The position numbers and the translations under genes are program-made. DNA of 64,000 nucleotides from Neckera pumila (lineage: Eukaryota > Streptophyta > Bryopsida > Hypnales > Neckeraceae), in contig OZ018410.1 in assembly GCA_963969595.1 (NCBI GenBank), forward strand, positions 29,392,913 to 29,456,912, in the 5' to 3' direction. Below the pieces are notes generated by a model. The model was not told the origin of the DNA. It ran no database searches and worked only from the letters and a program-made list of their open reading frames with translations. Below are positions 47,870 to 59,584 of the stretch, piece after piece; within the stretch, counting starts at the first letter, position 1, and each line of letters begins with the position of its first letter.

Positions 47870-49150
47870 ATATAGAATGGTGGTTTAAACATTGAGTTTC
47901 ATTTGAAAAATTTGAATGCCATTGAGTTTCAATCTAATTTAACACAAGAGATTGATGTATTTAGACCCAAATAGAGCAATTGGAGTATTCTTGGAGCATT
48001 CTTGAAGCATTTTTGGAGCGTTTTGATCTAAGGTGAATAACATAAGCTTCATTTGAACAATTTGAGTGTGATTTGGATTTTAATTTAACTTAATTCCAAG
48101 AGATTGACATAATTAGAGCATTCTTAAAGCAATTTGATCTAAATTGAGTTTAATTCAACAATTTGACCTAATGTGAGCAATTTGTGAGCAATTTGATCTA
48201 AATTGAGTTTAATTCAACAATTTGACCTAATGTGAGCAATTTGTGAGCAATTTGATCTAAATTGAGTTTAATTCAACAATTTGACCTAATGTGAGCAATT
48301 TGAGTGTAATTTGGAGCAATGTAACCTAATTGGAGCTTTATATGAGCAATTTAAGTATAATATGGAGCAATGTAACCTAATTTGAGCTTATTGTGAACAA
48401 TTTGAGCTTAATGTGAACAATTTGAGTGAAATGTGAGCAATTTGAGTGTAATTTGGAACAATGTAACCTAATTTGAATTTAATGTCAACAATTTGAGTGT
48501 AATGTAAACAATTTGAGTGTAATTTGGAGCAATGTAACCTAATTTGAGTTCTATGTCAATAATTTGACTCAATGTGAGCAATTTGAGTGTAATTTGAAAT
48601 AATGTAATCTCATTTGAGATTAATGTGAACAATTTAACCTAATGTGAGCAATTTGAGCTTAATGTGAACAATGTAACCTAATTTGAGTTTAATGTGAGCA
48701 ATTTAAGTGTAATTTGGAGCAATTTGACCTAATTTGAGCTTATTGTCAACAATTTGAACTGAATTTGAACAGTTTGAGTTTAATTTGAAGCAATGTAATC
48801 TAATTGGAGCTTACTGTCAACAATTTGATCTAATGTAAGCAATTTGAGTGTAATTTGGAGTAATGTAACCTAATTTGAACTTAATATCAACAATTAAATC
48901 AAGTTTCAGCAATTTGAACATCATTTGATCTAATTTGGGCAATATGAATTTCATTTGAACAATATGAGTCAAAATGTTATTAATGCAATGTTAACTAATG
49001 TCAATAGTTTGTCCTACTTAGAATCTAATTTGACTAACTTTAAGATTTTTTGATGTAAACATAAACAGTTGAAAATAATTTCAATGGTTTGATCAATTTG
49101 ATGCACATTAATTTGAATTTGATCAATTTGGCCAAATTCAACTTAAATTT
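47870..49150. repeat. Degenerate minisatellite built on GAGCAATTTGA-type words
   Basis: Dozens of variants of AGCAATTTGAGTGTAATTTG, AGCAATGTAACCTAATTTGA and TTAATGTGAACAATTTGA fill the region. A block at about 48127-48303 has near-perfect units of 59 bp (GAGCAATTTGATCTAAATTG onward) repeated almost three times. The region is non-coding and immediately precedes the Helitron remnant. Confidence 0.8.
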
Positions 49151-49381
49151 TGAAATTGATGCCAACATCCAAAATTTTGTTGTTGAATATATGTTGATGT
49201 CTTATGGATGTTAGGAGACAGAAAATGTGGAGTGAGATGGAGCATACTCAAGCAATGTATACTTTTGGAGCACAAGTTATATAGGTGCAATTTTAAACCC
49301 ATTTTCTTTTTGTGATTTGAAAAGTTTTCTACATTCTAAAGTGCAAGTTTTAGGATTCAAGATTGTCATCTTTTGTAGACT

Positions 49382-52300
49382 ATGGCTCAAGCTTTGTGTA
49401 CTATCAATGACTATGTAGGTGTTGATATTGATAGTAATGGGTCTATGTCTATCCAATGTCTGAAATATGTAGCATTTCATTTTAGGAAAGAAAAAGCAAC
49501 AATTTGCTGTTACAATGGCAAAGTTGCTAGTGAACACGTTAGCCATCCTATCGTTCATCTGATGCTCAATGAGCTTTTTATGGGTATTACACCCAATTCT
49601 AGAGGATTTTTTAAATCCATTAGAAACTATAATTAAGCATTTGCGTTTACAAATATGCGTAGTAAATTTCAGTTTGGCCAGGCCGAAGGTCAAGGAGTAT
49701 ATATTTTTTGTGTAAGTGGAAAGTTATGCCATCACATTGGAGATTTAGAACCCAAAATAGATCATGGTGCAAGATTTGCGCAAATTTACCTTTTAGATGA
49801 TGATTTGCAAACCAATCGTCGCTTAGAGATTTTTGATGATCTTGATCGTAAAACCGTTGATAACATCCAAGAGGTTTTAGAATCAATCAATGTATTGGTT
49901 CGTGGGTTTAAGGCTTCACGTCATATTCTTTTGGGAGGACATAACATGGAACTTCGAGACTCCTGCCGGTGAACATCGTCGTCGATACAATTGACCTAAG
50001 GTTCCAGAGATTGTTGTTGTTGTTCATGATGAACAACATTTAGAATCCGGTCGAGATATTATTCTTCACCAACATGGTATAGATTTACATCAGATAAGGG
50101 AAATTGATTCAATTTATGATGTTTTATCCTACCCTTTGTTATTTCCGGATGGTCGATGTGGATGTCACCTACTTTCAAAGCAAATACAGAGGTGGCTGTA
50201 ATGTCATTTGTCCAATATATGCTTCATAAACAACTTGAATCTAATGTACTGCATAAGGCTGGTAGATTATTCCAGCAATATGTAGTAGATCAATATTTGC
50301 ATGTATTGTAGATGCTATGCACAACGACAGTGCATGATGCATTGGACGCCGCATTATATTACTTGTAACATTCATTGGATCTCTTCGATACATGTAGAAA
50401 CTCTTTCATGATAGTATAGTTTTAGTTAGAGTTTTAGGCAAACCAGATTTTTTTGTCACAATGACATGTAATCCAAATTGGTCTGAGATCATTGATGAAC
50501 TTGAACCAGGTCAAAGTCCTCCTGATCGTCCAGATGTTGTAGTGCATGTCTTTGAGCTCAAATTAAAAGCAATGATGGATGAAATCACAAAGAAAAATGT
50601 ATTGGGGGAGAGTGACAGAATATTGTTTTTTGTTATATTATTGAATTTCAAAAGCGTGGTCTCCCTCATGCTCACATTTTTCTTTGACTAAAAGACAAGA
50701 TCAACAATTGTGACCTTGTAGATAGAGTTGTATGTGCTAAGATTCCAGATTCAAATAGGTAACCACAGTTTTATGCTGCAGTTATTAAGCACATGATGTA
50801 CGGTCCATGTGGTTTGGATAATTCCAATTGTCTATGCATGGAGGATGGAAAATGCTTCAAACATTATCCAATGCAATCTTGAGATATCACCGAGATGGAT
50901 GGTGATGGTCATGTTTTGTATTGTCGTTGAATGAAACATATTGACGCACCAACTTTGGTTTGTTGATGAGACATATTGATGCTATGTTTGATAACTGGTG
51001 TAATGATCAAAATCACTATAGCAAAGCAATTTGTCCATTAATGAACATTTGTCGTTTAATGCTAAATGCATTGAAGATTTTTTTGACATTCAAGATTTGA
51101 ATGAATTTAGTTATCCAATTGTTGTTGATTTTGTTGATGATGCCAATGACAATAATGAGTGAGATAATTTAATCCCTAAAGGTCGGAGACTATGTTTCAC
51201 AAAAAGTACTCCAAAACTGCCATTTCTAGTACAAGTATCAAATTTTAGAAAAAAAACATTTTTGGACACATGCAACCGTAGGATCTTGCAGTAAACTTGT
51301 TTGAGAATATGTAGAAAAAATTTCAGAATTTTCCACCTTGTAGATTGCAAGATATTAGCATTTGAATTGACAAAAAACCTTTTTTTGGCCTTGTAGAAAC
51401 CCGGGCAGCTGCACTTCACAAGGACACATTTAAATGAAAAAATGTCCAAAATGGTGGCAACTCCTTGGATTCACTCTTCAAAGCAAGTTAGCTACATGCT
51501 TGAAAAAATTCAGATCATTTGGAATTGTACAACATATAGGAAAAAAATAGGTTATAGAAAGAAGTAGAGAATGATTCAAAACACAAAATTGTTAAGAATT
51601 TAATTATGGAGTAAAAAAATGTCAATTCCAATAGTTGTAATGTTGCAGTAAACAATATACATCCTATGCTTTTATTTATTTCAAAAAATATTAAAAATTG
51701 AATTAAATAATAGACTTCTAAGTTTATTTTAGAGTAGGGAATCTATAACTGCCCCAAACTAGAACACCTTATAATTTTTATCTCATAAATCAAAATGGAA
51801 TATCTCAAAGCTTTACACACATATATAAATCTAAAGAACCAATTTCAAGTTTTTTATTTTTCTTAAAAGTGATTTTTTAGAATTTTTTTGAGTTGCTCGC
51901 CAACCGTTGAAAATGACATATCATCCAATAACTTTTTAACCATATAGTCAAAAGTTTTGAAAATTGTTGGGCCTTAAAGCTACTCCTTAGGCACACGTTG
52001 TGTGAAATTTTCAAAGACAAAAAATAAAATTTCCATTCGTAGTGAGTTGCCCAAAATTGCTATGTTACCAAAAAACATTGTTTGGTCCTTTAGAGGTTAA
52101 TCATTAACTTTACAATAGAGGACGTGGACAAACTAAATAAAGAACAACGCATTGTTTTCTATGTAGTTACTAATGGCATTTTAGAACCTCATCCTTTGTG
52201 TAAATTATTTTTCTTGGACAGCCCTGGAAGTACCGGCAAGACTTTTGTATACAATACCATATTAGGTTATCTTCGGGGTCGTGGTATTAAATGTATGGCA

Positions 52301-52500
52301 ATAGCAACAAATGGAATTGTTGCTTGTCTTTTGTAAGAAGGACAAACATCACATTCTTCTCTTGCCATTCCATTACAGTTGCATGAAAAATCAACATGTT
52401 TGATTAATGCTCAATCATCATTAGCTCAAAGTTTGCGTGAAGTACAATTGATTGTACTTGATGAAGCTTGTGCTTACATGGTTTATTTGCTTATCAATCA
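49382..52500 (+). mobile_element. Broken Helitron (Rep/helicase) remnant split by a TTAA element
   Basis: In order: a Helitron N-terminal region (49382-49636 and 49655-49972, same frame, one stop between them) with ICCYNGKVASEH and FAQIYLLDDDLQ; a frame-broken stretch; the Rep-adjacent segment MTCNPNWSEIIDELEPGQSP (from 50461) followed by EFQKRGLPHAHIF in a shifted frame; MMYGPCGLDNSNCLCMEDGK (50790s); then, after the insertion at 51169-52100, the Pif1-type helicase start KLNKEQRIVFYVV with Walker A GSTGKTF (52124-52336) and Walker B VLDEA (about 52460). Many stops and shifts; not functional. Helitrons move by rolling-circle replication; the CTRR/hairpin end was not found. Confidence 0.82.
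51169..52100 (-). mobile_element. TTAA-flanked piggyBac-like element inserted in the Helitron, 932 bp
   Basis: Left end TTAATCCCTAAAGGTCGGAG; right end GGTCCTTTAGAGGTTAA. It interrupts Helitron coding DNA, and the flanking host bases (GAGATAA and TCATTAAC) show only TTAA duplicated. It is the reverse of the 2297-3228 type and close to 33873-34833. Confidence 0.82.
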
Positions 52501-52758
52501 CAAGTAATGTGCAATTCGTAAGTGCATTCATGTTGGAAAAGTTGTTACAGCTACTTGGGACCAACAATTAAAAATTCAAGATTTGTGATGGAGGCAATTT
52601 GAAAAACAAGAGAACATCAAACCAAAAGTTGAAGAAGACTGTAGGTGGAGGAAACCATCTGAACATAAGAATCAAAGGCAATACCAAACCCTAGGCAGGC
52701 AAAGAAATCACGAGATTGTTATGGCATAGAGGTGACGAACCATGTTGCATCATGGTGA
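52501..52758. other. Spacer between Helitron and Copia remnants; no gene recognised
   Basis: Purine-rich, with no recognisable protein or terminal motif. It may be Copia flank or Helitron tail. Confidence 0.3.
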
Positions 52759-54292
52759 CTAGAAGAAGGGCATAGAAGTGGAAGGAGATTCAAAATTTAG
52801 ATGTATTGGTTGAATATCAAATTCATGGTCTGGTAGATTACTTTGATCAGAATGAAAATTTATTTGATTGGTGTTTGTACTGGAAGGTGTACTTACATTG
52901 GGAAGAATTTGAGAAGGCGTGCTTGGAGTAGCTATTGTATTGGGTGATGGAGGTTGAATTTGAATTGGAATAGGGGCTTGAATAGGACCTTGATTATGAA
53001 GAATCATTGGTGTTTGATTATGATTTTGTTGTTGAAAACCATGGTGTGGTTTTAAAATATTGGATAATAATATTAAATCATCATAATAAGAATCATCTTG
53101 AGAAACTTTATAGTGTAATATTTGAAAATCACTTTCTTGAAAAATAACATTTCTTGAAATAATGATGGAGTTATTAAATTGATCTTGCAAGCGATATCCT
53201 TTAGTACCTTGGGCATATCCTAGAAACCAACATTTAATAGTTTTCTCAAGGGAAGTAGATTTTAACCTTCTTTCCTTAGGAATCAGTGCATATGCCGTGC
53301 ATCCAAAAGTACAGAGATGAGCTAAATTAGGCTTTCGGCCTTTCCAAAGTTGATAAGGGGTAACTTTATTAAGTGCTTTAGTTGGTATTCTGTTTTGAAG
53401 GTAAGTAGCAGTTAATATTGCTTCGCCCCAATAAGCAATGCTAAATTGGGAACGATGTAACATGCTTAAAACAGCATTGAATAAAGTTCGATTATTTTGT
53501 TCAGAGACTCCGTTTTGTTCAGGAGTAAATGGAATTGTATATTCTCGTTCAATTCCATGTTCAATACAAAAAATTTTAAATTCTTCAGAGATATACTCGC
53601 CACCATTATTAGTACACAAAATTTTGATACACCGTCCAAGTTGATTTTCGGCAAAGGATTTATATTCTTTGAACTTTGAAAAAGCTTGGGATTTTAATTT
53701 CAATAAATAAAGAATAGTATATCGACTATAGTCATCAATAAAGGTAATGAAATATTGGAAACCCGTATGGGTAGGGGTGATTTTACCTTTGATATCTGAA
53801 TGTATCAAATCAAGTAAATTTGAAGCTCGAGTTGTAGAATATTTAGAAAAACTAAATTTGTGTTGTTTTCCAAATATACAAGATTCACAAAAAGGGTTGG
53901 TGTTTGACCCCTGATTGAAATTAGAAAATTTCTGTAACTTGATGGCATACTTCTCATTAATGCCAAAACAGCATCTTCGTCACTCATGGGACTGCCAGCT
54001 GCAGATAATTGATCTAGAAGACTTCTGAAAGTATGAATATGCTTTATCATACTATCATTGTCCTTCATTTTCAATATCGTAAGCTGTTCTTTAAGATACA
54101 TCTTTGTTACTGAATCTTGAGATTCAAATAATCGAGATAACTCGTCCCATGCCTCCTTGGAGGTTGTTGATGAAGTTATATGAGAAATTTGGTTGTTTTC
54201 TAAACAATTTGTAATAATTGTAAGAGCATTGGTATCTTTTTCAAGCCATTGCTCTTTACTACCAGCACCAGTAAATGTCCAAGACGATTCGC
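52759..54292 (-). pseudogene. Ty1/copia remnant 1: gag fragment joined to integrase
   Basis: Reading on the minus strand: a UBN2-type gag piece (about 54292-53935) with AWDELSRLFE and SDEDAVLALMRSMPSSYRNF; then, after a junction that loses the zinc knuckle and protease, the pre-integrase motif CESCIFGKQHKF; then an integrase core and C-terminal region (53808-52759) with IHSDIKG, DDYSRYT, NGGEYISEEF, PEQNGVSEQNNRTL and FGCTAYALIPK. The second catalytic Asp, usually in SDNGGEY, is replaced by Asn (TNNGGEY). Reverse transcriptase, RNase H and LTRs are absent. Confidence 0.88.
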
Positions 54293-55165
54293 TGGCATTA
54301 TCGCCTTGGACATTTAAATCTCCAATATTTAAGCAATATGCACAACCATTCCTTGGTTGTTGGTTTACCTCCTATTAAAACTTCGCTACCAGTCTGTGAA
54401 GGCTGTCTTTATGGCAAGCAGCAAAAAGAACCTTATATTAAAGATCCAGTAACTCGGGCCACTGAGGTTTTAGCATTGATCCACACCGACTTGTGTGGAC
54501 CGATGCATACCCCATCACTTGGGGGTGCAATATATTTCCTCTTATTTGTGGACGATTTTTCCCGTTATACACGTTTATTTCCTTAAGCAAAAATCAGCAA
54601 CTATGACTCATTTCTTACAGTATAAAACACTTGTTGAACGACATACAACTAAAAAGATTTTAATTCTTTGTTCTGACAACGGTGGCGAATTTACTTCAAA
54701 TCAATTTACTTCATATTGTCAACGTGAAAGTATTGTCACATTATCTTCTACCAAAGCTGAATACATTTAAGTAGCTACAGCAACTAAAGAGATGCTCTGG
54801 ATTCATGCCTTTCTTCATGAATTAGGCTACAAGCTCAAACTTCCAAGTACTCTTTATTGTGACAATCAATCTACAATTGCTATGATAGAAAATACTAAAC
54901 ACCATGACAGATCAAAACATATTGATATCCGTTTTCATTTTATCCGTGAGAAAGTACAGGAACACCAACTACAATTGGAATTTACTCCAACCACCACTAT
55001 GTGGGCTGACGTACTCACCAAATCACTACCTAAAGTCAAACACCAAGCCTGTTTGCAAGGACTTCTCGGACATTCTTCTTCAGCATCAACTCAAGGGGAG
55101 ATTAGCTATAAAGCTTTTTACTTTGATTCTTCATTAGAATACCAACTATACAGCTGAAGGGGGAG
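54275..55165 (+). pseudogene. Ty1/copia remnant 2: integrase start joined to RNase H
   Basis: Plus strand: pre-integrase RWHYRLGHLNLQYL and CEGCLYGKQQKEPY; integrase IHTDLCGPM, VDDFSRYT, SDNGGEFTSNQF; then, with no reverse transcriptase, a direct jump at about 54733 to RNase H: VTLSSTKAEYI, CDNQSTIAMIENTKHHDRSK, WADVLTKSLPKVKH. One stop and a frame change near 54585 and a stop at 54768. It ends in a polypurine tract AAGGGGGAG just before the LTR. Non-functional. Confidence 0.88.
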
Positions 55166-55398
55166 TGTTACAATAAATCAGTCTAGTCAGCTTGTAGTAT
55201 GAATCGATGTAACGATCTAGAATCCTACAGTCACAGCTCTTGACTATACTTAGTGATTCACAGATATAAAGACATGTCTGTCTTTCTGTATTCTTAATTA
55301 TTATCATAATATGTAATACATAATCTACTTGCACTTCTTCTGTGTGCACATACTGCATACTATTTTCCAAACAATGAATGAAAATTGAAAATTCAACA
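55166..55398 (+). repeat. Probable 3' LTR of Copia remnant 2
   Basis: It begins TGTTACAATAAATCAG right after the polypurine tract and ends ATTCAACA, the usual TG...CA boundaries of Copia LTRs; about 233 bp. No matching 5' LTR is in the window, so the right boundary is inferred. Confidence 0.6.
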
Positions 55399-55573
55399 AA
55401 TGAGTGACCAGCCAAGGAGGAGCATCGATCTATGGTAACCATGACAAGATTCAAGACAATGAGACGGACAACTAATTGATAGTAAAGGAAGGCGATTGCA
55501 ATGAAGATTCAAATTAAAAGACCTACAAGAAGACAAAGCCAAATAATTAGGAGCCAAAGGAAGTTATATATAG
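55399..55573. other. Spacer after the LTR
   Basis: No gene seen. Confidence 0.3.
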
Positions 55574-55697
55574 TGAAAAGTTTCAGTTTGAGGTCATTCC
55601 GATTTGTAATGGCACTGCCCCCAAGGGCGAAGGTGGGAGCCCGAGCCTAAGGGCCAATGCCATTATAGGCCGGAATGACCTCAAACTGAAGCTTTTC
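55574..55697. repeat. Inverted repeat with GC-rich loop
   Basis: GTTTGAGGTCATTCCGATTT (from 55587) pairs with the right arm GGCCGGAATGACCTCAAACT; the outermost bases are GAAAAG and CTTTTC. The loop includes CCCAAGGGCGAAGG. About 124 bases in all. Confidence 0.75.
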
Positions 55698-56094
55698 CAT
55701 TGCGTTAAGCGGTGGCCTTGACAAAATATTTTATTATCAATATTGTGACACGGCACAATATGTTGTTGTATCGTGACATGGTACTATATATTGTTGGTTG
55801 GAAAATTCTACGATTTAAGTGGCATGATTTGCTAAGGAAAGCAGATCAGCCAGTGCTTAACGACAATGAGCATCCATTGTTAGTAATGAGGAGGACAAGG
55901 CACAAGCGTTGAGGTTCAATTGGAGGGAAAAAATCAACAAGTGGAAGAAAAGACTGGAAGGCAAATTTTCAAGCTTCTTAATATTGTTATCTTATGTGCA
56001 TTTTTTTGTGAGTGATTTTTGTGTTTTGTTTGAATTTTGAGGGTTCATTAGAGGGGACTTGGGGCCTTTGGAAGATTGCAAGTTCCCTTGCATT
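55698..56094. other. No gene recognised
   Basis: A 66-codon open frame at 55712-55912 has no recognisable domain. The rest is spacer. Confidence 0.3.
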
Positions 56095-56216
56095 CACTAC
56101 ATGAAAACAAATTGTCACGTCTTAATTGACTAAAATGTCCGAATTGACAGAGTTCTGTTAAAAAAATGTCCAATTTGACAAAAAAATGTCCGAATTGACA
56201 CTGCTCCCTTGTAGTG
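56095..56216. mobile_element. CACTA-type MITE, 122 bp, TSD ATT
   Basis: It starts CACTACATGAAAACAAATTG and ends GCTCCCTTGTAGTG. ATT is duplicated on both sides (56092-56094 and 56217-56219). Inside, AAAATGTCCGAATTGACA recurs three times in variants. Confidence 0.75.
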
Positions 56217-56623
56217 ATTCCCCGATTGCAGGAACGCAACTGCAGTAGCTATCTGATGTAGCCAAGACCGTACCACGTCATTTTTTATTTTTATTTTTTT
56301 TCCTTAAAATAATTTTTTAATTTTAGTTTTAGTTTTTTAATTTTAAATATTTTCTGACAACCCGTACTGCTATTTACAAAATTGGGCCAAATTGAAAAAT
56401 GGGCCTAAAACGGCCCTCCAAAGACCATAAATCCCCTCTAATGATTTAAATATCCTTGGAGGTCTTGTCAAGAGATATGTTTAGCCATTGGATGGATTAG
56501 GGTTTGTGGGAATTTTGTGCAAAGAAGAACTCAAATATGAAAAAATGGGCCTTCAAAACAAAAGAGTTAACAGTTAAATTGTAGCAAGAATGTATAGATG
56601 GATGTATTAGGTAGTAAAAGATC
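56217..56623. other. No gene recognised
   Basis: AT-rich spacer, including T/A-rich homopolymers at 56280-56350. Confidence 0.4.
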
Positions 56624-57166
56624 TTAACTCCTAAGTGCTTGAGTGACGATTTTATGGTTGCTGCCCAATTTTAAGCAACATTTTCAGGTAGAATTTTTTT
56701 TTTTCAAATTATTTTTTTGTTTATTCTAATTAGATTGGATTGTCTTTCAATTTTTATATTCAAAATTGTGATCACTATGGTTAAACAAAGATTATAAAGA
56801 AAACAGCACAAAGTATTTAGAATTTACCTAATGTTGAAAATTTACTATTTGAAAAAAGTGTTGTTGTTTTCTTCACTAGATCTTAAGCATTTTTCACAAA
56901 TCAATAGAAACTACAAATTTGACCAATAAAAAAAATTCAAATGCTAAAGATAAAAATTATATTTTTGATAAGTTTTTGAAGTTACATCTACAGAACTCAT
57001 TTGAAAAGAATCTAAAAATAATTTTATAATTTTGGCAGCAAAGATACTTTCAACTTTTCATGCTTTACATTATCTTCTTTAATGCAAACTTCAAAAAAGT
57101 TATAAAACTTATAATTTATAATACATTTGTGTTTTGTCCAAAATCCCTTAGGCTTTCAGGGACTAA
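56624..57166 (-). mobile_element. TTAA-flanked element, ~540-bp class, inverted copy
   Basis: Left end TTAACTCCTAAGTGCTTGAG; right end CCTTAGGCTTTCAGGGACTAA, with one TTAA mutated to CTAA. It is the reverse complement of 57823-58361 through GACGATTTTATGGTTGCTGC. Non-coding. Confidence 0.75.
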
Positions 57167-57822
57167 TTGTATGGTAAAGACATTCATATAGAAGAAGTTG
57201 TTTTTATCTTGGGCTCTTATATGCTTATGGAAATAGTGAAGTAGTCAGTAAATATCTCGTATGAGAAGAATCATTATTTTACTCATATTGGATTCAAGAT
57301 TGCATAAAGGAGAATTAACTGCAGTTGATGCAGATTAGATTTGAGGAATGATTGTTTCTAAATGGTGCATGACTATAGTTTACTAAATGGTGTTGGTTTA
57401 ATTTAATTGCTCAAAGGAATTAAATGAAGGAGTCACTGTGAATGAACTAGAAATTTATGAAAAGTGCAAAATTGTAGTATTATCTTTTTTTTAGTAGAAT
57501 CTTAAAAATAGTAAATTATGGTGTAGTTGGAAAATCCATTGCTTGGAAGGCTAGGTAGAACACACTCTCCTTTGAACTCTTCTAAGGGTGTTTTTTGCCA
57601 TTCTGGTGAAAACACTCATATTAAACATCCCAAAATGTATTTTAAAATAGCCCTAATATGCTAAGCTATCCTTTTGTATGAATGTCTAAACCCCTAAGTG
57701 CCTGCGCAACTACTCTAATCATGGGTCGGGGGAGGGAGGGGGGGGAGAGGGGAGCCTCTAATTTGTCACTTTGGTCTCATGATTGTCTTTTTTTTTTTCT
57801 TTTTCTTAATTTTAATCAGAGT
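57167..57822. other. Spacer with a further TTAA-element-like terminus at 57686
   Basis: CTAAACCCCTAAGTGCCTGC at 57686-57705 resembles the 540-bp class left end but has no partner. A G-rich run is at 57725-57755 and a T-rich run at 57787-57805. No gene. Confidence 0.4.
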
Positions 57823-58361
57823 TTAATCCCTAAAAGCCCAAGGGGTTTGGACAAAATATAAATGTATTATAAAATATAAGTTCTAAGACGTTTTTGAAGT
57901 TTGCATCAAAGAAGATAATATGAAGCACAAAAAGTAAAAAGCATCCTTATAGTCAAAATTATAAAATTATTTTTAGATTTTCTTAAAATGAATTTTGAAG
58001 ATATAACTTCAAAAATTCACCAAAAATACAATTTCTATTTTTAGCGTTTGAATTTTTTTTTGATTGGTCAAAATTGTGGTTTCTATTGATTTGTGAAAAA
58101 TGCATAAGATCTAGTAATGAGAACACCAATATTTTCCCCATATAATAAGTTTTTCAACACTAGGCAAATCTAGACATTTTGTGCTATTTCTCTTATAGTT
58201 TTTGTTTGATCGTAGCGATTTGAGTTTTGAGTATAAATATTGATAGACAACCCAATCTATTGCAAATTTATAAAAAAAAGTTTTTTTTTTTTTTTGCCCA
58301 AAAATTTTGCCCAAAGTTGAGCAGCGACCATAAAATGGTCGTTTGAGCGCTTAGGGGTTAA
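57823..58361 (+). mobile_element. TTAA-flanked element, ~540-bp class, 539 bp
   Basis: Left end TTAATCCCTAAAAGCCC; right end GAGCGCTTAGGGGTTAA. Flanks outside the TTAAs differ (ATCAGAG and AGTTAC). Same family as 56624-57166. A minus frame at 58111-58314 is chance. Confidence 0.8.
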
Positions 58362-59182
58362 AGTTACAAAGTCATAAAAAAAAATAGTATTTAAAGTATA
58401 ATTGGTAAAAGTTCTAACTAATATAGTGATTTATCCCCCTAGAAGCTTTGAGTGCCTTAGACGTTCCAATTCTCTGCCTTAGCTAAGTTAGGTTTTTGAT
58501 GCATCAATTAGGAATTTGGGAGATATTCAAGTCCAATTGGTAAAAATAGTGGCAAGATTCTTAAGTTTGAAGATTTATTGAACTACACTTGCAAGTGCGT
58601 GTAAAAGAACATGGCTATCTAAGAGTTAGTAGTTTGTGATATAAAAGTCTTATTAGCTCTAGAAATACTTGTAATCAACATTTAGAGGTCACCATCCATT
58701 TTACGAGAGCCATAGGAAGTTAGATTTGTGCTTTGTAGGTAAAATTCAAGTAGTACAAGGGACGACGCGATCGAAGATTGAAGAGAAGTATTTTTGATAT
58801 AAAATCACGCTAGGAGCTCATCGGTTCGTCAAAATTCTTCTCTAGTAAAAAGATTTCCTTTCCATTGGAATTTAAAGGAGGTAATTAAAATTAGCCTTCC
58901 TATGAATAGCGCAAAATGAGAATATGGGCTTGCATTTCAATGAGTTGGGAGAATGCAAGCTCCCTACTATGAGAATGAAACAAGGTCTCTCTCAAAAAAA
59001 TTTATTGAGCGATTTATTGCTCAAAAGCTATACAAATTATTTGGGAGAGAAAATTGGGTAGTAGATTCCCCTATTTTCATTGAATGAAATCACTCAATTG
59101 CTACAAAAATCTAGGGACAATATCACTCTATTATGGATGAATTTGCACACTTTCAGATGAATGTGTGTATTGTCATCCATGT
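58362..59182. other. Upstream intergenic DNA of V-ATPase E; no gene recognised
   Basis: AT-rich, with no open frame of note and no element termini recognised. Confidence 0.4.
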
Positions 59183-59584
59183 TTTATATCTATATATCTA
59201 TATATTTCATCCATGTCAATGGATATAAATAATTTCACCACTTCACTGGAAATCGCTTTCTGCGCTGCCCACAAATAATGAAGAAAAACACGTTGGTCTC
59301 TCCATGTGGGAACAAGAATCGCCTCTATGACCGTGGCTTTTAAGTCCGTGACCGCAAGACGAACCGAGCCCCCAAGACTTCCGTCGTAGTGTCGTACTGC
59401 TTCGAAAACAAAATCAGGAAGGAGATCCCTCGTGCAGAGAGCAATTGACCCTGGCCACACTCCCGAAGCCACCGATCGTTCCGCAACTTCGAACTTGTGT
59501 CGCGGTGCACTGATCCAGTCGAATCCACAACGGGCGCTCTTAGTTCCACACGCTTTGATCAGGTCGCAAAGGCAAGTTCACACA
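59183..59584 (+). promoter_or_regulatory. Promoter and 5' leader region of the V-ATPase E gene
   Basis: A TATA-like run (tatatctatatatctatata) lies at about 59184-59208, followed by a GC-richer leader of about 350 bases with no ATG in frame with the start codon. This layout suits a core promoter plus 5' UTR. The transcription start cannot be placed from sequence alone. Confidence 0.35.

Noticed and set aside
59432..59584. In-frame 51-residue N-terminal extension of V-ATPase E
   Set aside because: It would start at GTG, not ATG; subunit E of plants starts at the MNDNE-type sequence seen at 59585.
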